From Chrysemys picta bellii (lineage: Eukaryota > Chordata > Testudines > Emydidae): 64,000 bases of DNA. The notes under the pieces were generated by a model that saw nothing but the letters and a program-made list of their open reading frames with translations, did not search any database and was not told the origin of the DNA. Within the stretch, counting starts at the first letter, position 1; every line of letters begins with the position of its first letter. The translations under genes were made by a program, and so were the position numbers. Below are positions 33,440 through 45,470 of this stretch, piece after piece. Location: the NCBI RefSeq assembly GCF_011386835.1, contig NC_088800.1:80354981-80418980 (forward strand), given 5' to 3'.

Positions 33440-34140
33440 CTAAGGAAGTCACTAATGTGCATCAAAATAGGGGCGACTCAAGGAGCTGAGCTTGGCTTGT
33501 TTAGCCTACCCAAATGAAGGCTGACAGAAGATATGATTACTCTCTCTAAATGCCAGGGAGGGAGAAGAGTTATTTAAATTAAGGGCTAACTTAACTTAAA
33601 CTGGCCATCAACAAGTTTAGGCTTGAAATTAGTCTAAGATTGCTGATCCTCTAAGGAGTGAAGTTCTGGAATAGCCTTGCAAAGGGAGCAGTGGGGTAAA
33701 AAACCTAACTGGGGTTTCAAGACTGCTCTCAATAAGTTTATGGAGAGGATGGTATGATGAGATTGCTAGTAGCAAAAATCCCCAACAGCCAGAGCTGGGA
33801 GAGTATATGGGGAGGGCTCTGAGTTACTACAGAGAATTCTTTCCCGGGTGCGTCTGGCGGGTCTTGCTGACATGCTCAGAATGAATTTTCCTCTGGGTCA
33901 CACTGGCAGAGTTGCTGGCTTTTTTAGCCTTCCTCTGTTGTATGGGGCATGAGTCACTTGCTGGTGGATTCTCTGTAACTTGAAGTCTTTAAATCATGAT
34001 TCGAGGACTTCAGTAATTCAGCCAGAGGATATGGGCCTATCGCAGAAGGAGACAGGTGAGGTTCTGTGGCCTGCGATTTGCAGAAGGTCAGCCTAGATGG
34101 CCCCTTCTGCCCTCAGTGTCTGAGTCTGTTTCCTCAGTGT
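33440..34140 (+). mobile_element. CR1 LINE 3' end
   Basis: From about 33800 it matches the copy at 36985-37400 phrase by phrase: GAGGGCTCTGAGTTACTACA, TGGATTCTCTGTAACTTGAA, GTCTTTAAATCATGATT, GTTCTGTGGCCTGCGATTTG. This is the CR1 C-terminus and 3' UTR. The upstream part is more decayed. Confidence 0.82.
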
Positions 34141-35310
34141 GAATATTGAGGAGTGAGTACATGTGTATGAGGGATTCTGTAGGCTAGGAGGAGCTTCTAA
34201 GAAATTTTAAAATAAAATTAAATAAGAACTTCAAATATACCCATGGTGAGATGTTCTGTGAGTTTTGTTTGTGCGAGACAGAATCTAAGAAGCTGACCAT
34301 AGTGCTGTGGTGTGTGTAATCTTAGGTTTTTAAAAAAAATCTTTTATGAATTTAGCACCAAGAATTGGTTTTTCTCTAGGCAGAGCATGTGCCAAGAATT
34401 GTTGTGCAAGGCTGGAGGAAACCAAGACTGCTGTGTTCCACTATCTAAATCTGGGGCTGCATTCTGTTTCCCAGAAAAAAAGTCATTAGTTACATTTATA
34501 TAACTGTTCTACCAAGCAAGTCTGCAAGCAATACTTAGAACAGTATTAGAACATTAATGTGGATTTTAAGTCACTTAAATATTCAAGGTGATATAAAAAC
34601 ATCAGGCATTGCAGGAATCTGTTTATCTACTACCTTGGTAGTAGATACATGCATATGAAAATGCAGACTTCCTTAAAATATCCTGGTAATGGTTTCAAGA
34701 ATGATCTTCATTTTTAAAGACTTATTTTAGAGGAATGAGAGTTTATCCCAGTCTCAAGGACGAACACTAATTTGACGGCTCTTTGTGAATCATAGGATGC
34801 GAAGATGGACAAGGCTTATGAGGTAACTTAAGCATGTTTGTGCCACCATAGGATTGTTCCGTAACATACTTTCTTGTGCTTTATCCAGCATAGATCTATA
34901 TTATGCAGTGATAGGCCACTATCACTTCCCTTGGTGGCTCTTCCCAACCTAATAGATCTTGCTGTTAAGGCTTTTGCTAATGTTTAACGTTTTAAAATTT
35001 GCCATTACAGATGAATCCAGTGTCTCTCTTTTTTAATACCACTTTCAAAAGTCTCTCAGCAAGGTTAAGATTCAAATTTGTGCATACAAAGCAATCTGTT
35101 TTAACACTTGCCTGCTTTATTGCATCCTAAAATGAGAAGATGGTTGTGCCAAATCTGGACTGATTTAAATTCCTTAATGATTGTGTGAAGTATCTTTGTT
35201 TCTGCAGGACTGTATATCCACTGAAGTATTGCCACTTTAAAAATAAAGTATATGGAGCTCTGATGAAACAGAACTCTAATGAAACTGCTTCATAACATTG
35301 GCTAATCCTC
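34141..35310. other. intronic sequence, no gene recognised
   Basis: AT-rich sequence with nothing identifiable. Confidence 0.45.
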
Positions 35311-35314
35311 AATC

Positions 35315-35465
35315 ATCCCTGCAGTAAATATTTTACAGATGGGGAAACCTGAGGGAATAAGGTTACAACTTGCCAAAGGCTGCAGAAAGAGCATGTCATC
35401 ATTGGAACACAAGAGTTTTAAACTTAGTTTTATATTTTATCCCAAGATTCAGAGAGGGCTCGAAT
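35315..35465 (+). repeat. MIR SINE
   Basis: ATTTTACAGATGGGGAAACC followed by CTGAGGG, ACAACTTGCCAAAGGCTGCA and a weak remaining core fits MIR. Confidence 0.75.
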
Positions 35466-35527
35466 ACGAGGCAGGTGTTTTGTCCTGTTCTCTCCCCCTC
35501 CCCTTCCCACCCCAAATTTAATAGACT

Positions 35528-36078
35528 GAGAGCTTGTCTACATAGGGATACTCAGGGAAAATTAATCCAAATTAATTAAAGGTGTGAATTTAAAGTGGTT
35601 TAGGTAAACTCCTGTGTGGGCACTCTTACTCATAATAATTCACTTTAGTTTGATTTGATCCTGCAGATAAGTCATAATCTTGCAAATACATCTCCAACAA
35701 TGTTAAAGGGAACAAAGAAAAATATTGGTTGGGTAACTCCTTTTATTTCCCCCCCTTGTATTAGTGTTGTGGTAGCAGCATTATAATATATTACAGTTGA
35801 GGAGACACTTTTGTGTGATAAACTGCTGTCTTTTCAGGTGCTTCTAAGGGCTTGTCTGCATGCAAACCTGAACCAGTTTAAATAACCCGTTGTGTGGGCT
35901 ACTTTTAGCAGTTTAAGCCTGTTGGTCGGTCTAGCTTGCCCCTGTAAATTTAATCTAAACTGATAAGCCAGGTTTAAATCTATTTAAAGGTGCTTACATA
36001 CAAAGCTGTACCAGTTTAACTAAACTGATTTTAAAGTCACATCTCTAGTTATACCTGTGTGTAGACTAGGCCAAACTA
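35528..36078. mobile_element. Harbinger-like MITE pieces (GCTTGTCTACAT ends)
   Basis: AGCTTGTCTACATAGGGA at 35531 and GGGCTTGTCTGCATGCAAAC near 35850 are left-type ends. GTGTGTAGACTAGGCC near 36057-36073 is a right-type end. The interior has CAGTTTAA and TTTAAACTG phrases typical of the family. At least two overlapping or nested copies are present. Their exact borders are unclear. Confidence 0.6.
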
Positions 36079-36399
36079 GGGTAACATCCTATGCTTGCTT
36101 GTGGTTCAAACATAATCTTCAAAAGGGATAGAGGAAGCCTGCTAAAGTTACCTGAAGGTGTGGGGAGGGGATGTCTTTCATATTTTCAGAAATTATTCAG
36201 ATACTGTCTGACATTTAATAGTTCAGAGTGAAGATTTCAAAACTGATTATGTAAGTCTCTCTCAGTGAGCCATGGATACACAACAAAATCTGAAAAAAAA
36301 CTGTTTGGAGGAAAGTGCCATGCAGTGTGTAGTATGGCCTACCTTACAAAGTAAGCAGGTCTTCGTTTCCTGGTAGTCGCTGCATTGAACTAGTAATTC

Positions 36400-36732
36400 C
36401 CTCCCCTGCATGAACCCCTGAATCTCCCTGCCTTTGTCAGCGGGAGCAGGAAAGAATCTACTGATTGTCCTTCATGATGGAACAAATGATACAGCTAGAT
36501 TCTTGCTGGAATGTATCAAGGGAGACGATGCCAGGCTGGGGAAGACTCTTAAGGAAATGAAGGCTCAGGTGATCTTCAATGGGATTCTACCTGTCACTAG
36601 AGGAGAAGAACAAAGGCAAGACAAGATTATGGTGATCAACAGATTGCTCAGGCAGTGGTGCTATAAGGAGGGTTTGGGGATGTTTGACCACTGGGAAGCA
36701 TTCATGGACAGAGGACTTTTCTCATAGAATGG
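36400..36732 (+). pseudogene. CR1 ORF1 esterase-like (SGNH hydrolase) domain fragment
   Basis: The frame 36434-36727 contains LIVLHDGTNDTARF, KAQVIFNGILPVTRGEE, and INRLLRQWCYKEGLGMFDHW. The GTND block and the WC---G---FDHW segment are those of the SGNH-hydrolase domain of CR1-type ORF1 proteins. That protein acts with the reverse transcriptase in the element's particle. The frame ends at a Tigger-like MITE. What follows the MITE does not obviously continue the domain. A host gene is unlikely because it is a truncated piece in a repeat-rich intron. Confidence 0.75.
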
Positions 36733-36928
36733 TACACTTCTACCCTGATATAACGCGACCCGATATAACACTAATTCGGATATAACGCGGTAAAGCAGTG
36801 CTCCAGGGGCGGGGCTGCGCACTCTGGCTGCTCAAACCAAGTTCGATATAACGCGGTTTCACCTATAACGCAGTAACTTTTTTTTTTTTTTGCTCCCCAG
36901 GACAGCATTATATCGAGGTAGAGGTGTA
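36733..36928. mobile_element. Tigger-like MITE (GATATAACGCGG family)
   Basis: The left end TACACTTCTACCCTGATATA and right end TATATCGAGGTAGAGGTGTA are inverted. TA at both ends is the likely target duplication. A second copy lies at 58320-58507. It interrupts the CR1 ORF1 fragment. Confidence 0.82.
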
Positions 36929-36984
36929 TCATGAGATTGCCTACATGGCATTGTGAGCAATCTCCAACTACTAGCAGCAAATAT

Positions 36985-37400
36985 CTCCAAAGGCTGGTGA
37001 TGGGACACTAGATAGGGAGGGCTCTGAGTTACTACAGAGAATTCTCTCTCAGGTGTCTGGCTGATGGGTGTTGCCTACATGCTCAGGGTCTAACTGATTG
37101 CCATATTTGGGGGTCGTGGAAGAATTTTTCCCCTGGATCAGATTGGCAGAGACTCTCGGGGTTTTTCATCTTCCTATACAGTATGGGGGCAAATGTCACG
37201 TGCAGGTTTAAACCAGTGTAAATGGTGGATTCTCTCTAACTTGAAGTCTTTAAATCGTGATTTGAGAACTTTAGTAACTCAGCCAGAGGTTAGGGATCTA
37301 TTACAGGAGTGGGTGGATAGGTTCTGTGGCCTGTAATGTGCAGGAGGTCAGACTAAGGTCAGAAGGGATCATCATGAATCATTTAAAGTATGAGTCAAAG
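36985..37400 (+). mobile_element. CR1 LINE 3' end, second copy
   Basis: It includes GAGGGCTCTGAGTTACTACA, ACATGCTCAGGGTCTAACTG, AGTGTAAATGGTGGATTCTC and the terminal GTGCAGGAGGTCAGACTA. It lies just beyond the ORF1 fragment, so both could derive from one internally deleted CR1. Confidence 0.82.
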
Positions 37401-37474
37401 ATGACATTGGATGGGGCCTATCAAGTCTGGCAGGCTTGCTAGAGATTAGTGAAGTTGACCGTGAGGCCTGATCC

Positions 37475-37620
37475 TGAGTATTATTCCTTACTCTGCCACT
37501 GACTTGCTCTGTGATCTTGGAAAAGTTACTTAACATTCTCCATGTGCCTGTTTCCCCTTTTGTAAAATGAGACGAACACCTAGCTTTGTTTGAAAGGCTC
37601 TATAAATGCAAAGTAATATT
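37475..37620 (+). repeat. MIR SINE 5' part
   Basis: CTCTGCCACTGACTTGCTCT, GTGATCTTGGAAAAGTTACT and TTTCCCCTTTTGTAAAATGA are the usual MIR phrases in order. Confidence 0.82.
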
Positions 37621-40600
37621 TACTGGGTGATAGTACCTGCAATTTTAAATGTTGCACATTTTCTAGGGTGCACTGGACTTTCATGTGCAGAGGCCAGAGT
37701 ATGCAAAACTTGTTCTATGGCGTGCAGTCACTAGAGCATATTTAGATGTATGTGTGTGCTCAAACAACCTGCCTCTACTTAGATTTCTATTTAAAAATTA
37801 ACAAACCCAGGAGTGCAAAGTGCCTGTTCTCTATGATTTAACTAGGAGGAGGAAAATCTGCATTTCACTTAGCACTTTATTTTAGTGAATCAAATAAAGT
37901 GACCAGTATTCTAAAGAAACCAAAATTATTTATTAACACTACCCTCTAAACCTTTTCACATCAGCATGGCTACAAGTTTAAATAATAATTGTTTATGCTA
38001 GTACTGTATTTTCTAATAAAACTCCATTACAATGTTTTATAGAAGTTTGGTTTAAAGTGTCTGGTCCAGATTTTCACCTGTGCCCGGTTTTTGTTGGGTG
38101 CATCTGAGAGTGAGGGGGCTGTAAAAGAACTATTTCTAGTCTTTGGTTCTGCTCTGGCCCCATCCTCAAGGCTGCTCTGGGTCAGTCTCAGGTCTTTACT
38201 AAACTGTGCTAGCTGGCTGTCCCCCCGCAGGTGGCCAGTGTACCTGAGGGGGGTAGCTGAAGAGCAACAGTTTTCCAGCAAAACAACCCCCCCACCCATA
38301 CACTGTTGGGAAGAGAGGTTACACAGGAGATAGCTATGCTTGCTCTCTACACCATGTATGATATCCGCGATTGACAGGTTATGCTGGTATTCTGGTTACT
38401 TTGTGCTGCTGCAGCCGTACAGAGCACCCAGAGCAGGGGTTGAGAATTTCTCTCTTGCTTGTTGTTTTAGAGAGAAGGATGTAAAATGTAGGACCCACCC
38501 AGAAAGCCCTGCATACTTATGTTTAAAATCAAATAGTAAAAATTAACACTTCCCTGCACTATTGAAAGGATGTTATGTTACCATATCTTGCGTGTAGGGT
38601 CAGAACAATAACATAACTTCCCAGCCTGAATAGTGAGCAAGTATGCTAATTTCTGATACACTGTTCAGCAGTGAAAACTACCATTGGCCATACTGAGATT
38701 GATCAGCTTTGAAAAATAGCATTTGTCTCTGGCAACTGAGTGCTTTTTTTGTGTGTCAAATATTTTTAAAAAAATATTTATAGTTGTCTATTTTTCTTAA
38801 TACCATCTGAAATAAAACTTCAGAAGCGTCTCTTCCCGAAGATATTTAATATATGCAATCAATCAGGTTGACAAACACTGAGGTTTTAGTTTCTATTGGA
38901 GCAGAACACAGCTTTTTCTTTTGTTCAGTAGTTTCATCAGTGACCAGTGTAACTCCAGTCCGTACCACATGGTGTGATGACATTTCAGGCCTAATGTTGG
39001 CTCACCTCATTGCTCCAAGCTACTCCATACACAAGAACAAATTAATTGCTTCAAGTTAAGATCTTGGAAGAAGATCATTTACTATATGCTTTCTGGGTTG
39101 TCAAGAGTAGATCCTCAAAGGTCCCTTCTGGTTCATGAAACAGAGTTTGCACAAAAGGAATAGTTGATGCCTGATGGAATCTGTTTACCCTGAAGCATTT
39201 TTGAAACTTTGTCTTTTGCTAAGAAACCATTCCATAGATCAGCAGCCTTGCTTTTGGGTTAGGATCTAGATAGGATTTTGAAGAACCAGTTGCTTCATGA
39301 GGCCCAAAGAAGGGGTGCTATTCAGAGTAGACTCTCAAACAGAAAGGCAGCCCCACTGTGCTTGCTTCTTTCAAGGGCATACTTTATCTTTCCTGAAATC
39401 TTTGTTTTTAGCACGAATGTAATCTAGGATAACAAAATATATTATACAGACTAATTTCCATTTTTTTTCTCTCTGGGACAGTGCAATCAAACAAATAGCC
39501 CCAAAAACATTTGGGACAGAATATTCTGACAGTGCTACGCAATGGGACCATTCACTTGCCCTCTCTTGCAGAGATGGGCTGGAGTGTTGTCTCCTCAAAG
39601 CTTCCTGCCAGCCCAAAGTCATTCTTCGGTGTAGTGGTGCATAGTGCTATTGAATAGACTCTTAGCTAGTCATCTAAAATAAAGGATTTAGTTATCTGTG
39701 TACTTTGGTGTGAGTAGTAACACAGAGTTAGAATTTCCGTTTAACGATGCTATACAATATCCTTTCATGTTGGAATTATTTGGCGATCATTTTATTGTCA
39801 ATCTTAATAGGTGAACTGTATACTTAAAATTGCCAATTGCCGTTATTGCTTCTGTACTAGCCAGTTGAAAACTTGTATTGCTTATCAAGATTCAACTTTT
39901 TTTTTTCTCCATGTCTGTATATTGGAATAACTTTGTTACCTGAAATTCAGTTCCTATAATTATTTTTCATATATATTCTTCTTTCTTAAAGCTTCACTTA
40001 GTGTTCCTACTGCACTAGCTACAGCACTGCTTCTAGCCTAAAGGTTAGTAGTTGTGTTGCTTATGGTTTTAGCAAACATATGCATTGCTCGCTCTCTCTC
40101 CCCTCTTAATTTCTCTTTATTCACCCAACCTTTCAGGCCTGATCATTACTCTGTATTCCAAGGTTGTCGGCGGCGTTAATCTTATTGCAGACTAGAGTGA
40201 TAATGCATTGCTGTCACAGAACCAGCACATGCTTTAGCCTGCCTCTTGCCAGACTTGGTAGCTATATGCTATACTGGGGAAAATGATTGGAAGAGTCCCA
40301 TAGCCAGAAAGCTAAGCTGTAAAACTAGTGCAATCAAAACATTTTTATAAAGCAATGTGAACGTTCTCGCTTTTCTAAAGAACTATTAGAGTGGAACACC
40401 CTGCTGCTGTACTAGTAAGAGAGAGAGAAAATAATGTAAAATTATGGTTTGTCCTCCTAGGAAAGGTTTATTTATATTTTGGTGTAGGGAGGGAGGAAGG
40501 CATTTAGATTTAAGGAGAATAAGCATTTTCCTGTTCACTGCTTCTTAGTAGTACCTTCTGCAGCAGTAAATGTTGTGGAAGGGTTATGTTTTCTTTGATA

Positions 40601-40800
40601 ACTTGTATACGAATACCCAGGGCGGTCAGTCTGTTTGCAGCACCTTCATTTGCTTTTCCTTGTGGCTCTTCTTTATATTTTTCCAGATGAAAGGAGGATA
40701 CAATTTTGTGAGTTTTCTCACTTTCCGTTCACAGTGATTCAGTATATCTGATCACTGGCCAATAAAATAGCTAGTTTTCATCATGCGATATCTATGGTTA
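37621..40800. other. intronic sequence, no gene recognised
   Basis: Three kilobases without an identifiable repeat boundary or exon. Frames are all under 100 codons. This is one of the longest apparently single-copy stretches and a fair place to look for conserved non-coding elements. Confidence 0.45.
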
Positions 40801-40804
40801 TGAG

Positions 40805-40920
40805 TTTATTTTGTAATACTTATTGCAGTAGCACTCTGAAGTTCCCAGTTGGGATTGGTACTCCATTGTGCTAAATGCTGCACAAATACGTGTCCTGTCC
40901 CTGGGAATTTACAATCTAAG
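40805..40920 (-). repeat. L2/L3-type LINE 3' tail
   Basis: GCAGTAGCACTCTGAAGTTC, CATTGTGCTAAATGCTGCAC and GGAATTTACAATCTAAG are the complement of the tail described at 33165-33265. Confidence 0.65.
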
Positions 40921-40993
40921 GCTTTAATCCTGCAAATACTCACATGTTGGGCTAATCCAGTGTGTACAATGGTATTTGCAGAATCAGGCCCTA
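40921..40993. repeat. ancient foldback fragment
   Basis: TTTAATCCTGCAAATACT at the left and ATTTGCAGAATCAGGCCC at the right are imperfectly complementary. The right arm recurs next to the AT microsatellite at 42839-42857. Confidence 0.55.
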
Positions 40994-41505
40994 AGAAGGC
41001 AAATGACATACAAAGGTTGAGGGAAGATGGTCTTGGCCATATATTGTCAACTAACCCTACTAAGTGCCCTTTGAGCCATCATTAGCTGTCTGAATGGTCT
41101 TTTGAACATTGTGGCAGAGGTGTTCAGTAGAGATCTGAAGAGGAGATGAATAGTGGCATTCTTGTACTGGAGCAGGGGTCCACAAGAACCCTAAGTGACT
41201 TCCTCTTGAATACATTTTGAGAGTCTGGATAAATCGTGGAAAAACAGGATCCTATAACCAATGTCACTGCTTGGCTACCAGTATGGCAACTGTGACTGAA
41301 GTTAGTTGTGTCAGGCAGCGTATACATAGAAATGGAAAAAGCATATTGTTTTATCCTAACTGCCATGATTCTTTAGCGGCCAGGTGTGTGCATTTTTGAT
41401 GAGACTGTCATCGCCACTTGCACTACTTGGAGGTAATCCCTCTAGGTCAAGGTCAGGCAAAAGGGTGTGGTGGAGAAGCTTTCTGTAGCACTACCTATCT
41501 TATTG
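40994..41505. other. intronic sequence, no gene recognised
   Basis: Nothing identifiable. Confidence 0.4.
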
Positions 41506-42461
41506 CTCCAGGGGGAATTCTGCGCCTCTATACAAGCACAGAATTAATGTCCCCTGCAGATTTCCCCCCCTCAGAATAATAGATTCTGACAAGGAGGTGA
41601 AGGGAAGCTGCAGTTATACCTTTTGCCCACCAGGGTCTGATGTGGTGCCAGAAGAGAGGGCAGCTGGAGCAGCCAGCTGCAGAGAGGGAGGAGGCAGAGC
41701 CTACTTTCCTCACAGCACCCTGCTCACAAGCCCAGGTGAGAAGGCCCAGATGTGGGGGGAGGATGGACAGAGCAGGGCACACAGGGCTGCAAAGGGCGGG
41801 TCTCACATGTCGGGGTTCAGAAGGGCTAGTAGGGAGACAGACTGGGATGGGGGTACAGAAACTAGTGGGGTGACAGCATTAAGCCAGGGCTGAATGGGAG
41901 TGAGGGTGCAGGGCCACATGGGTACAGAAGGTGTGGGAATGCAGGGCCATTTGGGGACAGGGAGAGGGACGGTGGCTGAGTGGGGGTGAAGGGCTACATG
42001 GGGACAGGGCAGCTATGCCTGGCTGAATGGGAGTGGGGGTGCAGGGACACGTGGGGCAGGGGCAGCTAAAAAAAACCCACCCTGTTCCATACTCCTCACA
42101 CCCACCAGCTCTCCAGGTTCACTCCCAGGCTCCTTCTCAACAATTGCTTCCTTCTCCCTCAGCTCCTCCATTACCCCTGATTCTCCCAAGCCTTTGCACT
42201 GCTTCTGAGAGGTGCTGGAAATACATTTCTGTATTGTACTTTAAGTGAATTATTACTCCAAGTTTTGTATTAATATGCCTAGTAAGGAATCTATTTGTCA
42301 AAAAACATTTCCTGAATTTTTGTTTTGTATTGTTACAGACATACTTGCTGACAGGTATTTTGAAATAAATTACCAAATAACAGAAACTGGCATGATTATA
42401 TTGTTTTTACAAATAAAATATGCAGAATTTTTAGTTTTTTGGCACAGAATTTGCCCAGGAG
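41506..42461. mobile_element. hAT-like non-autonomous transposon (GAATTCTGCG ends)
   Basis: The left end CTCCAGGGGGAATTCTGCG and right end GGCACAGAATTTGCCCAGGA form an inverted pair with about 17 of 21 matches. The interior has a decayed G-rich repeat (GGGGTGCAGGGCCACATGGG-like units, about 41880-42065) and an AT-rich right half. No transposase frame was recognised, and flanking sequences do not give a clean 8-base duplication. Confidence 0.65.
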
Positions 42462-43120
42462 TATTTTGTACACCCCTTTTCATCTCTTACCCCCCCCCAT
42501 TTTTTTCTTTGCATTTTAATTGTCTCCCCAAAATTCTAGCAACCATACTGTCTTGTTAGCTAAGCAAGAGGTAGGAAGGATTCATTTTGGAGTCTATTTA
42601 ATGCAACTACTTACTTGGCAAGGGTTGCTTTTAGGCAACATGAGGCATGTTGCTCTGTCATGGTGGACTGAAACAATACTCCCTGACTCTCCCTTCTCTG
42701 TTGCAGGCCTAAGGACCATATATTTATTTCTGTCAAGCACTGTGCACATTTGGTGCTGTATAAATAAAACAAGAGACCAAAACTAAGCAGTGTGTCATGT
42801 ACAGCATTGCAAAGCACTACTAGTAAGCTATATATATGGTATTTGCAGAATCAGGCCTATATATATATATATATATATATATATAGCAAATTACCAGCAG
42901 AATTAAATGATATTTTAATCCCTCAAGATAGCCTAGTGCTCCTGCTTTGAGCATGTAAGTTATTATAAAGGATGTGCATTTCCCATCTTCTTGTTTTGCT
43001 CAGTGAAGGACATAATCATTGATTAAAAAAATAAAAATGTCTCCCCTCTCTTGCTCAGTAACACTTTCCTGGCATACCCATGTTTGCATGATGCCTTGTT
43101 GCTATTGGCTTATTACTAGT
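42462..43120. other. intronic sequence with AT microsatellite
   Basis: An (AT)n run of 28 bases at 42858-42885 follows a fragment ending TTTGCAGAATCAGGCC. No gene is seen. Confidence 0.6.
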
Positions 43121-43947
43121 TGTGACAGAATATACCCCTGTGTTTTTCTATTGTAATAATCTTTGTACAAAGTATGTCTTGTGAGGTATCACTTGAAAAC
43201 TCATAATTTGCTGGGCATTATTGTCCTGGTGTGGCAACATTGTACATGAAGTTATAAGATGCCACTATGTGGTGGTGCATGTTCCAAACCACGGCCCTGC
43301 CCAAACAAAAGTTGGCAAACAGGTCTTTCTCAAACAAAAGAATGTGTGCTCTGCATAATTTGCATTTAAGCCATAAACAGAGTCATCAAGCCAGTTCCTC
43401 AGAGACAGAAGGCAAGCTGACACCTCAGCCAGGTGTAAACAAGACCTGCTAAATGGCTATTCTTTGGCAGGAAAAGGGGCAGGGGCAAAAATCTACATCT
43501 TAGCAAGGGAACAGCATGGAGTTCCCTTCCACACAAACTGGCTGTTGCCTTTACTCCCAGCTGGAAATGCTTCTGAGAAGGGGGACAGGATTATAACAAG
43601 TAAGGGCAGACACTCCTCTCTCTCTCTCTGTCCCTCCAGTCACTGCACAAGAAGGGACAAAGGAAAGGGCCATTAAACAGAGGAAAGGGTCGTGGCCTAA
43701 GAAGTTTGGCCAATAAGACTGTTGAAAGCACAGGATGAGAGAAACTTTGCTTTATATTTAACATAGTTTAAGTTAAGCATTAGTTGCGTTTATCTTTATT
43801 TTTCTTGTAACCATTTCTGACTTATGTCTCATTACTTGTATTCATGTAAAAGATACAGCCATAAAGCATTGTAAAGGGCACCCCTGGTTGGAGGGCACAG
43901 GTGACACAGCTACTTGTTAGTCTGGATTGTACTCTGGGTATGTCACA
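43121..43947 (+). mobile_element. probable solo LTR
   Basis: The ends TGTGACA (43121) and TGTCACA (43941-43947) are the short inverted TG...CA termini of an LTR. The length, 827 bases, fits. Flanking bases do not show an obvious target-site duplication, so strand and status are less certain than for 50058-50735. Confidence 0.58.
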
Positions 43948-44204
43948 TTAGCCTTTGGGTTTTTCTCCATCCTGTGGATTCCAGAACCCAGACAGTTCTA
44001 CTCTTCCTTTGGAGGTGACCTACACTGCTCTTAGATCTTGGCTCACTGCAAAAGTACTTTGTAGTACTTCCAGACCCTGCTGACCTGCCTGTGAATGAAG
44101 GATTGGGGTTGGATCTCATTATCCTAGCACTTGTCTAATATGTTATACTTTTTACTTGATCTTTTGGCAACCACATGAACAAAGATTAATTTAGAAGATA
44201 CCAA
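43948..44204. other. intronic sequence
   Basis: Nothing identifiable. Confidence 0.4.
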
Positions 44205-45470
44205 AGGGTGGTCTTGTCTACACTGTTTTTGTGTACTAAATTGTTTAATTAAAATGTCCTGCATCCACACAATACAATTCTTCCAAATTAACTACCCAAT
44301 TTTTGCTAATTGGATAATCCATTTTCAAAGTGAATTAAGTTAATTTCAGAATGAGTTGGTGCGGGGGGAATAAAGCTTTGTGAGGATGCATCTGTATTTC
44401 GGATTAACTTTTCAGCCCTCACACTGCTATTGCACGCTGCATTGCTTCACAACAGAACCAACCTGTCTATTTTACCCGTGTCCTCTCTGCTGCTCTTGGG
44501 TGATGTTGACTGGATATCACCTCCCTATTTAAATGCTGGCACTCAGCCAGGAGCATCCTATTTGTCATTCCACACTCTTGAAGAGTTATAGCAGCCATGA
44601 ATCGTGCATTTGTGTGCAGAAGTCATGGACCTGAGGAGAGGAGACAGTCCGGCCTGCCTTAGCAGCAGCAGCCACTATAATATGAAGATATACAAGTGGC
44701 TAGCAATGCAGACGACAATTGGAGTTGCTCATGGGGACACTTCTCAATGCTGAAGTAAAAGAAAAGAGCTCCAGCAGAATTATGAAAAATCAAGGAGAGG
44801 GACAGAACTTCTGGAAGTTCTCCAAAGATCTGCTCCCACTTTGAGGAACTGGATCGGATTTTTGCCAGTGAGACCACCACTGAACCATGTTATGCTGTGG
44901 ACAGTGCCACAGGCACAGAGGTGAATACAGTTCCCAGTCAGGACTCTGAGGATGAGGCAGTTTCCTCCGAAGCCAGGATCTCTTCCCCAAACAAGAGCTC
45001 AAGGCAGACATGGAGGAACAAACATCTCCCAAAATCCAGGTGGACACCAAGCCTGATTATGATGGGAGGGAACCTCTGCCAGTGAATATTTATGGTGGTG
45101 CATTACAATATAACTGTACAGGTGGTTTAACAAACTTCTGTTCTGTGTGCCTAATGGATGCTGCCGCTTTGTCGCATGTGAAGTAGGAGCCTTTCGAAGC
45201 TTGCTCTGCTTCCAGCAGCCCCTCCCCCGCATGCCCAAAATGTCCTCCGCACCTAGGAATATCAGCTCTGCAGGAATTATTTTCCACAGCTTTCTGCCAT
45301 GCCAGCATCCCAACCCCCTTTTCCTGGTTCCCTTCACATTCTCTTCCCCCCCCCCCCCCCTTCTGGTTGACCACTCCTGGTCAAGCTAGTGGTATCCAGT
45401 GGTTTTTAAATAATAAAATAACCTTGAAATGCAGGAACATTTATTGATATGTCAGTTACAGGAAAAACAA
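44205..45470 (+). mobile_element. decayed Harbinger-type transposon
   Basis: It opens GGTCTTGTCTACACTG, matching the MITE termini in this window. It contains a remnant of a Myb/SANT-like accessory protein at 44780-45085 and an AT-rich end near 45400-45470. The Harbinger nuclease/transposase itself was not recognised. Borders are approximate. Confidence 0.5.
44780..45085 (+). pseudogene. Myb/SANT-like Harbinger accessory protein remnant
   Basis: With one frame change, the plus strand reads CSHFEELDRIFASETTTEP and then VPSQDSEDEAVSSEA. A C-P/S-F-E-E-L-D-R-I block followed by an acidic serine-rich linker is typical of the C-terminal half of Myb/SANT-domain proteins of PIF/Harbinger elements. 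These carry the transposase to DNA. The helical DNA-binding half upstream is not readable. Confidence 0.5.

Noticed and set aside
42858..42885. AT run as a replication origin or regulatory element
   Set aside because: It is a plain dinucleotide microsatellite next to a repeat fragment.
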